From: Paramecium pentaurelia
Taxonomy: Eukaryota; Ciliophora; Oligohymenophorea; Peniculida; Parameciidae
Direction of reading: 5' to 3'
Length of the DNA stretch: 64,000 bases
Assembly: GCA_905183005.1 (NCBI GenBank)
Contig: CAJJDO010000075.1
Coordinates: forward strand, 400,649 to 464,648
Of the stretch, positions 37,579-49,412 are shown piece by piece (position 1 is the stretch's first letter; the number at the start of each line of letters is the position of its first letter). The notes under the pieces are model-generated. The model worked only from the letters and a program-made list of their open reading frames with translations, was not told the DNA's origin and ran no database searches. A program made the position numbers and the translations under genes.

Positions 37579-39355
37579 ATGGGATAGTAAGGTAATTTAA
37601 GATCTAAATGCCTATAAGAGGTTCATTAAGATGATATAGACACAATTTGTTACAACTAGTTTTGTACAAATTTCAGATTAAATTGTTTTTAATGCATTTA
37701 ACAAGGAATCCATAGTAATCATATAAATGATGTTGGTAAAATCAACACATTGATAGACTTCATTCAAAATAAAAATAAAGAATGTGATAATTTGATTGAT
37801 GATCTAAATAAATAAGTAGAAAGTGTGAATGAATAATTTTCTTAATTGAAAAGGGGAATTCGATATAAATATTAATTAATGAAAGAAAGATTAGATAATA
37901 TGAATCCTTAATAATTAAATGATTTCTTGAATTCAACCACTAAATTAACTGAATATAAATAATCAATCACATCAATCATTTTAGAATAAACAAAAAAATT
38001 GACTCATTCATTTAATAATTTATATGAATAATTAGCATTATCATCATGTAGTTATTATTAGGTTGATAATAATGAGATAAAATTGTCCAAAGAGTTGTAT
38101 GAAAAAGGTAATCCATTTCATATTTATTATCATAAGGTCTTAAATTAAAAAAGAAAAAAAAATATCATGATGCCATTGTTTTATTAGATAAATCAATATA
38201 ATATAATCCCAAAAATCATTTATCATTATGGTGCAAAGGTATAATAAAAATTTATATAATAGGTTAATGTTTATTTATTTATCATCATTTATTTTCCAAA
38301 AAAGTGACTTATAGGAATTCAATAAAGCAATCAATTAGTTTGACAAAGCTTTATCGATTGATTCTTAGCATTTAAATTCCTTACTAAATAAAGGTATATT
38401 AAAGGATAATTATATCATTAGGTGAATGTTTAATACAATTAAAAAAATACATGGATTCAATCATTTGCCTTGAAAAAGCACTATGTATCGATCCTAATAA
38501 TTTCGAGTGCTTATTTAATAAAAGTTGATTCAATAATAATTTAATTAATAGGTTTATGTTTAAGACTTTTAAATAAATATGATGATGCAATTACATGGTT
38601 GGATAAAGCATTAATTATAAATCCTAAGCATTTAGATTGTTTATTTGTTAAAGGTATTTGAATTATAGTTAAATTAATAGGTTAATGCTTAAGATATCTA
38701 AACAAATATTATGATGCAATTGCTTGGTTGGACAAAGCATTAATTATAGATCCTAAAAATTTTAATTGTTTATTTATTAAAGGTAGTTTGAATTATAGTT
38801 AAATTAATAGGCTAATGTTTAAAACTCTTAAATAAATATGATGATGCAATTATATGGTTGGATAAAGCATTAAATATAAATCCAAATCATTTAGATTGTT
38901 TATTTGTTAAGGGTATTTGAATTATAGTTAAATTAATAGGTTAATGCTTAAGATCTTTAAAAAAATATTATGATGCAATTATATGGTTGGACAAAGTATT
39001 AATTACAGATCCTAAACATTTAGAATCCTTAATTAATAAAAGTACATTTAATCATGTTAAATTATTAGGTTTTTGTTTAAGATAATTAAATAAAGATGAT
39101 TAAGCAATTATTTGGTTAGACAAGGTTTTAGCTCTAGCACCTAACGATTTAAACTCATTAATTGAAAAAGGTAAATACATCATAGTTAAATACAAGGATT
39201 ATGTTTAATTTCATTAAATAAATTTGAAGTTGCTATTACTTGCTTTGACAAAGCATTAGTTATAAATTCTAATCATTTTGATTCCTTATTCTATAAAAGT
39301 AGATTGAATAATTGTTAAATTAATAGGCTTTTGTTTAAGGTTACTCAATAACTAT
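37579..39355 (+). CDS. B-box-like/TPR protein, 5' part (continues after the contig junction)
   Basis: Exon 1 is 37579-38107 (529 nt, the same length as in the paralogue at 33968). It begins MGQQGNLRSKC and has a Cys/His motif (ICYNQFC, LNCFQC, HSNHINDVG) followed by a coiled coil. Exon 2 is 38137-38238 (102 nt, one TPR). Exon 3 (38263-38393) is 131 nt, 29 nt longer than the standard exon, and the frame does not pass through it as read. Further 102-nt TPR exons follow until the N at 39356. The block 38300-39355 is repeated as 39357-40412, so the real gene probably runs from about 38299 straight into 39357. Confidence 0.8.
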
Positions 39356-39356
39356 N
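39356..39356. other. Single-N contig junction inside the TPR gene
   Basis: 38300-39355 and 39357-40412 (1056 bp, offset 1057) correspond base for base where compared. The extra set of repeat exons is therefore probably an assembly duplication. Confidence 0.85.
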
Positions 39357-42300
39357 AAAAGTGACTTATAGGAATTCAATAAAGCAATCAATTAGTTTGA
39401 CAAAGCTTTATCGATTGATTCTTAGCATTTAAATTCCTTACTAAATAAAGGTATATTAAAGGATAATTATATCATTAGGTGAATGTTTAATACAATTAAA
39501 AAAATACATGGATTCAATCATTTGCCTTGAAAAAGCACTATGTATCGATCCTAATAATTTCGAGTGCTTATTTAATAAAAGTTGATTCAATAATAATTTA
39601 ATTAATAGGTTTATGTTTAAGACTTTTAAATAAATATGATGATGCAATTACATGGTTGGATAAAGCATTAATTATAAATCCTAAGCATTTAGATTGTTTA
39701 TTTGTTAAAGGTATTTGAATTATAGTTAAATTAATAGGTTAATGCTTAAGATATCTAAACAAATATTATGATGCAATTGCTTGGTTGGACAAAGCATTAA
39801 TTATAGATCCTAAAAATTTTAATTGTTTATTTATTAAAGGTAGTTTGAATTATAGTTAAATTAATAGGCTAATGTTTAAAACTCTTAAATAAATATGATG
39901 ATGCAATTATATGGTTGGATAAAGCATTAAATATAAATCCAAATCATTTAGATTGTTTATTTGTTAAGGGTATTTGAATTATAGTTAAATTAATAGGTTA
40001 ATGCTTAAGATCTTTAAAAAAATATTATGATGCAATTATATGGTTGGACAAAGTATTAATTACAGATCCTAAACATTTAGAATCCTTAATTAATAAAAGT
40101 ACATTTAATCATGTTAAATTATTAGGTTTTTGTTTAAGATAATTAAATAAAGATGATTAAGCAATTATTTGGTTAGACAAGGTTTTAGCTCTAGCACCTA
40201 ACGATTTAAACTCATTAATTGAAAAAGGTAAATACATCATAGTTAAATACAAGGATTATGTTTAATTTCATTAAATAAATTTGAAGTTGCTATTACTTGC
40301 TTTGACAAAGCATTAGTTATAAATTCTAATCATTTTGATTCCTTATTCTATAAAAGTAGATTGAATAATTGTTAAATTAATAGGCTTTTGTTTAAGGTTA
40401 CTCAATAACTATGATGATGCAATTATATGTCTAGATAAAGCATTAAATATATATCCTTAGGATATTAATTTATTACTTTAAAAATGTAGTTTGATTAGAA
40501 TTAATTAATAGGCTTATGTTTATAATCATAATAGAATTATGTTGATGCCATTAATTTGCTAAACAAAGCATTGAATATATTTCCTGAGGACTTTAACTTG
40601 ATATTTTAAAAAGGTAATTTTTATCATTAATACTAGGCATGTGCTTAATATCATTAAATAAATACGTGGAAGCAATTAGTTGGTTTGAAAGGGCATTATC
40701 TTTAGATCCAAAAGATGTAGAATCCTTATATTAAAAAGGTAGATCAATCATATTGTTTTAATTAGGCTTTTGTTTAAGATAATTAAATAAATATGATGAT
40801 GCTATTCTTTGGTTCGACAAAGCATTAAAAATAAATCCAAAACATTTAGATTCCTTAAATAATAAAAGTAGACTTAATTATTGTTAAATTAATAGGCATT
40901 TGTTTAAGATAATTAAATAAACGTGATTAAGCAATTATTTGGATAGACAAAGCATTAGCTATCAACCCAAAAGATTTTAACTAATTATTTTTTAAAGGTA
41001 AATTCAATCATATTGTTTTAATTAGGATTATGTTTAAGAGAATTAAATAAATATGATGATGCTGTTCTTTGGTTGGACAGAGCATTAACTATGTATCCTA
41101 AGGATAGAAATTCTTTATTTGTTAAAGGTACATCAAAACAAAAATAAACAAATAGGCTTGTGCTTATTTTTATAAAATAAATATGAAGATGCGATAGTTT
41201 GGTTTGATAAAGTTTTAACAATAGACCCTGAGGATTTCAACTCAATACTTTAAAAAGGTAGAAAAATCATAATTCAATTAATAGGCGTATGTTTAAGATT
41301 ATTAAACAGTTTTGATTAAGCAATTATTTATTTAGACAAAGCACTGGAAATAGATCCTCAAAATTATAATTCATTACTTTAAAAAGGTTGATTGAATCAA
41401 AGTTAATATTAATAGGTTTATGTTTATTACAATTAAATAAATATCTGGATGCAATTACTTGGTTTGATAGATCGTTAGCTATAGAGCCAAATAATTTAAA
41501 CTCATTATTTTAAAAAGGTTGGTTAATTCAAAATTAAATAATAGGTTTATGTATAAGATTATTATAAAATTATGATGACGCAATTAATTAGTTTGACAAA
41601 ATATTATCTATTAATCCGAATCATTTCGATTCCTTGTATAATAAAGGTAGTTTCGATCATAATTACATTAATAGGTTTATGTTTATTGGAATAAAAAAAA
41701 AGTAAGGAGGCAATTATTTTTTTGGATAAAGCATTAATTATAGATCCTAAACATTTAGATTCCTTATATAATAAAGGTAGATTCAATCATAGTTAAATAA
41801 TAGGTTTATGTTTAATACTATTATAAACATTTGAGGAGGCAATTATTTGGTTCGACAATGCCTTAATTATAAATCCTAATCATTTAACTTCCTTATTTAA
41901 TAAAGGTAGTTTGAATCATCCTTTAATGAATAGGTTTATGCTTAAGATTATTAAAAAAATATTATGATGCCATTACTTGGTTGGACAAAGTATTAAATAT
42001 AAATCCTAAGCATTTTGAATCTTTATTTATTAAAGGTAATTTTATCATAGTTAATTTAATAGGCTTATGTTTAAGACTATTAAATAATTTTGATGATGCA
42101 ATTATATGGTTGGACAAAGCTATAGCAATAAATCCTAATCATTAAAATGCCTTATTTTTAAAAGGTAGTTTGAATCATTATTAAATTAATAGGATTATGC
42201 TTAAAATTCTTACTTAAATATGAGGATGCAATTATTTGGTTGAACTAAGCATTAACTATATATCCTAAGGATATAGATGCATTATTTATCAAAGGTAGTT

Positions 42301-42863
42301 TAAATCATATTTAAATTTTTAGGCATATGCTTAAGATAATTAAATAAATATACTGATGCACTTACTTAGTTTGATAAAGTTATAGCTCTAAATTAGAAGC
42401 ATTGTTACGCATTACATTAAAAAGGTACTTTGAATCATAGTTTAATGAATAGGCTTATGTTTAAAACAATTAAACAAATATGATTAGGCAATTATTTATT
42501 TTAACAAGGTATTAACCATAGATCCTACTGACTTATTTGCTAAATATGAAGCAGGTATATGGAAACATAACTTAATTATTAGAATAATGTCTATAAATAA
42601 ATGACGAATCTCTCAATCTATCTGATTAAGCACTTTCCATAAACCCTTCAAATAGTCTACCTCTTGAATCCGAAGTTTAATCCGAAGGTATCAAATTTTT
42701 TTATTTGCAGGTAAATGTTTACAAGATTAATAATAATAAGAAGTAGCTTTGAATTCTTAAGACAATTCATTACAGATAGAACCAATTAATATATAGTCAT
42801 AAATATATAAGGGTATTCTTGACTGTTAAATTAGAATTTTGCTAGGATAAATTGCAATAATGA
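39357..42863 (+). CDS. B-box-like/TPR protein, 3' part with 24 consecutive 102-nt TPR exons
   Basis: After a partial exon ending at 39450 come 24 exons of exactly 102 nt (39479-39580, 39609-39710, 39738-39839 and so on to 42453-42554), one of 105 nt (42583-42687), one of 102 nt (42711-42812) and a 29-nt last exon ending at TGA 42861-42863. All introns are phase 1, GT...AG, 22-29 nt. Each exon encodes one TPR of the form G-CL--L-KY-DAI-WLDKAL-I-P---DSL--K. Joined to the 5' part, with exon 3 taken as 102 nt, the protein would be 1138 residues with 28 repeat exons, enough for a long superhelical scaffold. Partners are unknown. The 3' end is duplicated at 43668-43986. Confidence 0.85.
39479..42582 (+). 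repeat. Tandem array of about 130-bp exon-plus-intron units
   Basis: At DNA level the unit is one 102-nt exon plus one 23-29-nt intron, repeated 24 times. Many introns share a recognisable sequence (beginning GTAGATTGAATCAT or GTAGTTTGAATCAT, ending TTAAATTAATAG), showing that introns were copied along with exons. Confidence 0.9.
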
Positions 42864-43067
42864 GTATATAAATTTTAAATATAATGATTTAATTCTTTAT
42901 AAATGATTTGATAATAATATTTTATTACTTATAATGTAAAATATAATTATACAATATTAATGTGTAGAAATAGAGCATGAATTATAAATTTGTGCTCTTT
43001 TAAATCGAAGTTTCTTAAAAGAAAAGTTTTTGCATAATTGACAGAATAGATATAATAAAACTACAAA

Positions 43068-43240
43068 ATGATTGATATTCAAAATAAATAGTTTTTATAT
43101 ATCATTAATAAAAATACAAATTCAGCGGTATCTTCATATATTGATTTAGAAAAATTAGTTTAAATTTTTGATGGAACTGCATTAAATTTTTGGAATAATA
43201 AGAAAAATTCATATTTGATTAAACTGAAAGAACTAAAGAA
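43068..43240 (+). CDS. hypothetical protein, 5' end (duplicate cut by N run)
   Basis: This is the first copy of the start of the gene at 44191 (MIDIQNKQFLYIINKN...), offset 1123, cut off where the N run begins. It is an assembly duplicate. Confidence 0.6.
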
Positions 43241-43667
43241 NNNNNNNNNNNNNNNNNNNNNNNNNNNNNNNNNNNNNNNNNNNNNNNNNNNNNNNNNNNN
43301 NNNNNNNNNNNNNNNNNNNNNNNNNNNNNNNNNNNNNNNNNNNNNNNNNNNNNNNNNNNNNNNNNNNNNNNNNNNNNNNNNNNNNNNNNNNNNNNNNNNN
43401 NNNNNNNNNNNNNNNNNNNNNNNNNNNNNNNNNNNNNNNNNNNNNNNNNNNNNNNNNNNNNNNNNNNNNNNNNNNNNNNNNNNNNNNNNNNNNNNNNNNN
43501 NNNNNNNNNNNNNNNNNNNNNNNNNNNNNNNNNNNNNNNNNNNNNNNNNNNNNNNNNNNNNNNNNNNNNNNNNNNNNNNNNNNNNNNNNNNNNNNNNNNN
43601 NNNNNNNNNNNNNNNNNNNNNNNNNNNNNNNNNNNNNNNNNNNNNNNNNNNNNNNNNNNNNNNNNNN
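43241..43667. other. Run of 427 N (scaffold gap)
   Basis: This is unknown sequence. The 696 bp before it (42545-43240) reappear directly after it (43668-44363), so the true gap is probably negative, meaning the contigs overlap. Long X-filled frames across it are meaningless. Confidence 0.95.
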
Positions 43668-43986
43668 TATGAAGCAGGTATATGGAAACATAACTTAATT
43701 ATTAGAATAATGTCTATAAATAAATGACGAATCTCTCAATCTATCTGATTAAGCACTTTCCATAAACCCTTCAAATAGTCTACCTCTTGAATCCGAAGTT
43801 TAATCCGAAGGTATCAAATTTTTTTATTTGCAGGTAAATGTTTACAAGATTAATAATAATAAGAAGTAGCTTTGAATTCTTAAGACAATTCATTACAGAT
43901 AGAACCAATTAATATATAGTCATAAATATATAAGGGTATTCTTGACTGTTAAATTAGAATTTTGCTAGGATAAATTGCAATAATGA
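43668..43986 (+). CDS. TPR protein 3' end (duplicate after N run)
   Basis: This is the second copy of the last exons of the TPR gene (offset 1123), ending at TGA 43984-43986. The contig starts inside the last standard repeat exon. Confidence 0.75.
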
Positions 43987-44190
43987 GTATATAAATTTTA
44001 AATATAATGATTTAATTCTTTATAAATGATTTGATAATAATATTTTATTACTTATAATGTAAAATATAATTATACAATATTAATGTGTAGAAATAGAGCA
44101 TGAATTATAAATTTGTGCTCTTTTAAATCGAAGTTTCTTAAAAGAAAAGTTTTTGCATAATTGACAGAATAGATATAATAAAACTACAAA

Positions 44191-44829
44191 ATGATTGATA
44201 TTCAAAATAAATAGTTTTTATATATCATTAATAAAAATACAAATTCAGCGGTATCTTCATATATTGATTTAGAAAAATTAGTTTAAATTTTTGATGGAAC
44301 TGCATTAAATTTTTGGAATAATAAGAAAAATTCATATTTGATTAAACTGAAAGAACTAAAGAAATGGTGGAGTTAAGAAATATAAGTTTTTAATGAAATG
44401 GTGAAGAATAAAATGAAAGTAATTTTATCATTAAAATTTAAATCTTTAGAACCAAAACGTGTAATATTATGTTTTTAAATTGAAAAATAATTAAAAACAT
44501 TAACTACATCCAAATAGAATTCCTTTTAAATACTAGAGTAGTAATTAAAGGAGAAAAAAGAAATTCTAAAATTATGTAATAATAAAGTAAATATTATAAA
44601 ATTTTAATTTTCTAATTTTAAGATGACAATTCAATTGTTAAAGATAAAATTAGACCTAATTAATATAACCCTATCGAATTAAATATTCTTTGAAAATTTC
44701 CTAATATATAAATTAAATACACTGCAACCATAAGAAGCGAATCATCAATAAAACAAAATGTCAGGTCTAGAGGCGAAATTATAATAATTGCCATTTAACT
44801 ATCCTAACTTATCTGTTTAGATTTGGTGA
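44191..44829 (+). CDS. hypothetical helical protein
   Basis: The proposed CDS is join(44191-44586, 44623-44829), 200 residues, start MIDIQNKQFLYIINKNTNSA. Exon 1 has clear protein character: a Trp/Lys-rich stretch (KLKELKKWWSQEIQVFNEM) and a Gln/Glu/Lys helix (ILEQQLKEKKEILKLCNNK). The 36-nt intron is longer than usual and exon 2 has a competing frame, so the 3' half is uncertain. It lies 205 bp downstream of the TPR gene's duplicated 3' end on the same strand. No family was recognised. Confidence 0.5.
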
Positions 44830-44991
44830 ACAAATTAAAGTTCATGTATTATTCAAATTTATATTAAAAATTCAAAATAATCTTAAAAATTATTTATAAT
44901 CCATAACAAAATATCAGTGTTGTAATTAATCGATTAGATTGTTTGATTGTCTAGTGATTAAACAAACAAATAAGATAATTGCAATTTAATA

Positions 44992-45399
44992 ATGACTGTT
45001 CGATTCAAATTTGAAGCTTGTGAAGCTATTTTTATTTCTGTAGAGGTTAATTTAAATCATCGAAAAAGTTTTCCATTATGTAGGTTTTTCTAAAATGAAC
45101 CTTCTGTTAGGCTTGTTGATAGTGTTCCACGTTACTTGAGTAATAAATGTAACATGTGATTCTAATATGTAGAAACACAAATTCAGGAAAGATTTGTAAA
45201 AAAGAATAAGTAAGGTGTTGAGATACGTAAATTAAAGGGTAAAAAATAGAGAAACGGTAAGTCTTATCTAGACTAAACATAATATTCAAAAACCAACTTC
45301 TTTTTAGGCGAGAAAAAAAAGACGGATCAATAAATCTATCGGAAAATTAAATAAAAAGTATAAAATAATAATTTAATAAATACTTTTCAACATCAATGA
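44992..45399 (+). CDS. hypothetical basic protein
   Basis: The proposed CDS is join(44992-45148, 45173-45399) with a 24-nt GT...AG intron, 127 residues, start MTVRFKFEACEAIFISVEV. The second exon is strongly basic and Gln-rich (KNKQGVEIRKLKGKKQRNGK), which could indicate nucleic-acid binding but is not diagnostic. It may be a 3' exon group of the gene at 44191. No domain was recognised. Confidence 0.4.
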
Positions 45400-46980
45400 T
45401 TGTATATAAATAAAAAAATAGAGATATATTCAACTTTTTAATATGCAAATATCACTCAATTAATCAAATTATGATTATTAAAATTTATTTAAGCAATTGA
45501 AACTCTAAGAAAAACATGACGACAATTTAACACAATAATTGAAAAAAACTATAGAGACCATTTTCATCTGTTTTGAAATATTAATCTAGAAGCAGAAGTG
45601 TAAATAACAAGACAGGGAAGAACTCCCCAAAATTTGCTTACTAAAAGTAGTGATATATATTTACTAGAAATATTATATAGTAAGTTTTTTCTATATTAGA
45701 TTTATAAGTCTTAAGCTTTGATTGACTAAGATTCTTATCCATTTTTATGTATAATTTAATATTTAACATTACTCATAAAAGATTCCATTTGAAACTCACA
45801 TAATAAGCGAGAATAACTATACTGTGAATCTAATATATTTAAATGATAGAAATTATTTTTCTTCACCAATAAAATAATTAAAAACGATCTAGAGTGAGAA
45901 GTAAGAAAAGTAGAAAACTAATTTGAAATTTCAACGATTTTATATTACATTTAAATGCAGTTAAGTTTTCTGGACTTTATAAATTTCTAATAAAATATAT
46001 TTCCAAGAGTTAAAAATATTCTAATATCTTTGATTCATTAATTTTCTTGATATAATCCAATAATAAATAATGAAGCATTAAAGCAAAAATTAAACTTAGT
46101 TTAATTGTTGGACATTAAGTAGGAAAAGAATTCTCTTATAATTGTTACAAAATTTACTTTAAAGATTCCAATCAGATTTGGCAAACTTCTTAATTTAGTA
46201 ATAAGTTATTGAATAAAGAAAAATTAATATCTTTAAAATCATAAACTTCAATTATATCTTCGTTTTAGAGAATACTATACTATATAATAGTTACCATGAA
46301 TATTATCAAATTCATCAACAGGATCATGATCAGTAAATCTGATAGCTTCATGCAAGTATTCTAATGAGAAGAATTAATAAAATAATAAAATTATCTAGTC
46401 CAATAAAGTATAAATTAAGAGTTAACGATATATATTATATACTGTTAAATTGGAGTATTTGAATTAAATGTATTTAAAAATAATTAGAATTTAATTCAGT
46501 AAGTCTAAGTTTCCAATAAATAACTAAAGGAGCCGTGAAAATATTTTTCAGGTTTAGAAGTATTTTCAGAGGTTATCTTAATTTTAGTATGTTTCATTAA
46601 GTAGTACCTAAAAAATGTTAATACTATTTTTTATTCTATGTTATATACCTTATTTACTATCCTATGAATTTAACATTGAAATATCATTCATTTTGTCTTT
46701 CAACATCTCTGGTTATTTTAATTATTAATACAAATTTCGTTTTCAGCAATAACACTATTCAATACACATTACATCTTTTTTAAAACTTGCCTCATTGATA
46801 TCCACTTCCATTTTTATTATCAAAAATAATTTATAAAAGAGCCAGACTGACCAAACAGAAGCAGATACAAAAAAAATTAAAAATCAATGAAAATTTGGAA
46901 ATAATTTTATTTTAAATATAAATTCAAATTATCTGTTATAACCGCCTCCATATAAATATATAATATCAAATTATAATGTT
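45400..46980. other. AT-rich, no recognised gene
   Basis: Some Gln/Lys-rich frames continue to about 45720 on the plus strand (alternative frame of the preceding gene). Beyond that nothing recognisable was found on either strand. Confidence 0.4.
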
Positions 46981-48060
46981 TTTGATAATAATCATATATA
47001 CCATTACTATTTAGGATTCCAAATTTGATCTAATTTATTAATCTTCTTCACTAGATGCTAATGTAGTACAATTAAGGGAAAATAAAATCAAATGGGTATA
47101 GTTGTGATTATTCAGTATACTACTCTTATCTTAACATTCAATAAACAGAATTATTAGAAACTAATGTAGTAACATCAGAGAAGCATACCCCATCTAAATT
47201 TGACTTTTATTATCGTATCTTAACATCCAATAAAGAATATTAGATTCTAAGGCACCTATCAGGAGAGATACTGACTGAGCAAATAGTTCCACAATGAAAT
47301 TATTTAGATTTAACATGTACAACCAATTTAAGTGCATTTGATCAATATTTGTGAGGTGAACTAAAAATTATTAACATTGGTTAATGTTCTTATAGCATTC
47401 CAATTATCTAATATTTTCCCTTTAACAATTATACTAATATTTCTATCAGATTAGTATATTCTTTGATGAGATTAAGGTATAATGTATTTTCGTATTCAAT
47501 CCTAACATAAATTTATTTTATAAATTCTCAACACTCTTGCCAAATTTTCTTCAGCATATTTTGGTTTGAGAAGGCAAGGATTTAAAACCATATCTCTATT
47601 TATTTAACTTTGATATCTTTAAGCTTGGAGTATTTCTTAATTACCATTTATTGATATTTATTGGCATCCACTCCAACTTCTTATTGGCAATCAACGCGAA
47701 GTTTTCTTTAGCATTAACGCTATAGAGAACCTCTTAATATCAAAGATATTGTATTTTTTATTTAATGAGTGCAATTCATTATTCATATTTTCAAGTTTGG
47801 CTTTAAGCTTTATCTCAAAAATAAAACAAGTATCTTGTGTATTAATATTAAGAATAAGATGAAACTTTGTTATAATTTTAAAGTTGATTGTAATTGTTGT
47901 TAAATTGATTAGTGAGAAATAAAATCAACATTTGCATGACTTGAATCTCAAAGATTATATAATGAATAATTTTCTATGAGAATTTGATTTATTATTGATT
48001 ATTCATTTTTCTCTTTAATCCATTATAGACAACAGCAATTGTAATTTTTCATTTGAATAT
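46980..48060 (-). pseudogene. heavily decayed WD40/pentapeptide gene relic
   Basis: Plus-strand pieces around 47050-47100, 47160-47230 and 47250-47290 match the complement of the WD40 repeats in the 5582-7622 gene (for example AGATGCTAATGTAGTACAAT and GAGAAGCATAC) but have many small deletions. Around 47300-47370 a remnant of the pre-propeller region is visible. Only about three repeats survive. This is a fossil paralogue. Confidence 0.6.
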
Positions 48061-49412
48061 TAACAAATTAAAGTCTTAACAATATTTGGATTACTCCAAA
48101 AAGCTATTTCAGTATCTTATTTTATAACCTGATAATTTATTCTTTCTTATATAGATTGCAAAAAATACAGAAACTGATTATTAATTAAAAAGATCCTTTT
48201 AAATAGGCAATTTTATAAACATGTCAGAAAATTTTCAATATCAAAATACATTTTTATTAGATAAGAATATATAATACTATTTCAAGAAATGAAAATTATT
48301 TGAATAGCTGTGAGCATTTGTGTTCTATTTGCATTAGAAAATGTGATTATGATTATTATTAGTGAATGATCATAAGCAAAAGTGTTAAATATTGACATCA
48401 GTTAAAAGGTATATATGATTTTTCTTCAGAAAGAAATGAATAGAATGAAGATAAATGACAAAAAGAAATCTATATAGAAGAAAAAAATGTTTAACAAATT
48501 AATATTTAACACAGAATAAACAATATCCTAATTTTACCTCCAAAAATAGATGGAGGAAATTATCAACTAATTATGGTTTGTTTTATGCAAAATAATTAAA
48601 TTTTTTTCGTAATAGGTACAAGAAGAAGAAACCTGAATGATAATAAATATCATTATTACTAATAAAATTATTTATCAAAATCAGAATTTCTAAAGCTTCT
48701 TAGAAATATATATAACGACCACAATCTTAAATATATTTAAAAAAACCAAATTGATTGATAAATAATCACTAATATGATTTGAAAAAAATTTAGTATTTAC
48801 TAATATATCTTAAAAAAATCAATAAAAATTTATTCCTACAAACTTGATAAGATTAACCCCAAGAGTTAATTCAGTATACAAATACAAAAAGAAATAAATA
48901 AACCATTTTGAACAGGAACTAAAGAATCAACAAATAGATAAATTTAAATATATTAATAATAGAACTTATAATCTTAATAAAATATCAATCAAAAAGTAAT
49001 AAACTCTATTAAATGAGACCAATTAAAACTTAAATCAGAAAAATTGATTAAAAATTAATCATGTAAAAATTGCAAAAAAAATAATAATCAAGAAATATTT
49101 TAAATCACAATAACCACAATCAAAATCATAAAAATAATATTTTGCTTTTTTAATCAAAATAATAATACAGAATCAATTTTTGACTTTTATATGAGTAAAT
49201 TACTCCTTATCTAGAATCAAATGAATCATGTTACATTGATCTATAACGATGTTTTATAAAGGTTATTATATAATATAAAATGTAGAAAAGTTATATTTAA
49301 AAATAAAAAAAAAATAACAATTTTGAAATAGCATCAAAAATTTTTTCTAATTATTAGACATAAAAAATAAGGTAAAAATAAATTTTATATTTTTTAATTT
49401 TTATTATAATAT
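48061..49412. other. No intact gene; possible Cys/His relic
   Basis: Around 48221-48420 (+) there is a start-like MSENFQYQNTFLLDKN frame followed, after frame breaks, by a Cys/His-containing stretch (CEHLCSICIRKC; NDHKQKC), reminiscent of B-box-type N-termini. The rest is AT-rich without recognised content. Confidence 0.3.

Noticed and set aside
38399..39647. Two identical minus-strand 63-codon frames at 38399-38590 and 39456-39647, apparent tandem gene copies
   Set aside because: They are antisense shadows of TPR exons, duplicated by the contig junction at 39356.
41018..41786. Minus-strand frames at 41018-41221 and 41604-41786
   Set aside because: They are antisense to TPR exons and introns, with no independent support.
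39479..42582. Regular about 130-bp repeats as a CRISPR-like array or satellite
   Set aside because: The repeats are coding: each holds a 102-nt TPR exon plus a small intron, in frame through the array.
43215..43727. Long frames on both strands across 43241-43667
   Set aside because: They consist almost entirely of N-derived X residues in a scaffold gap.
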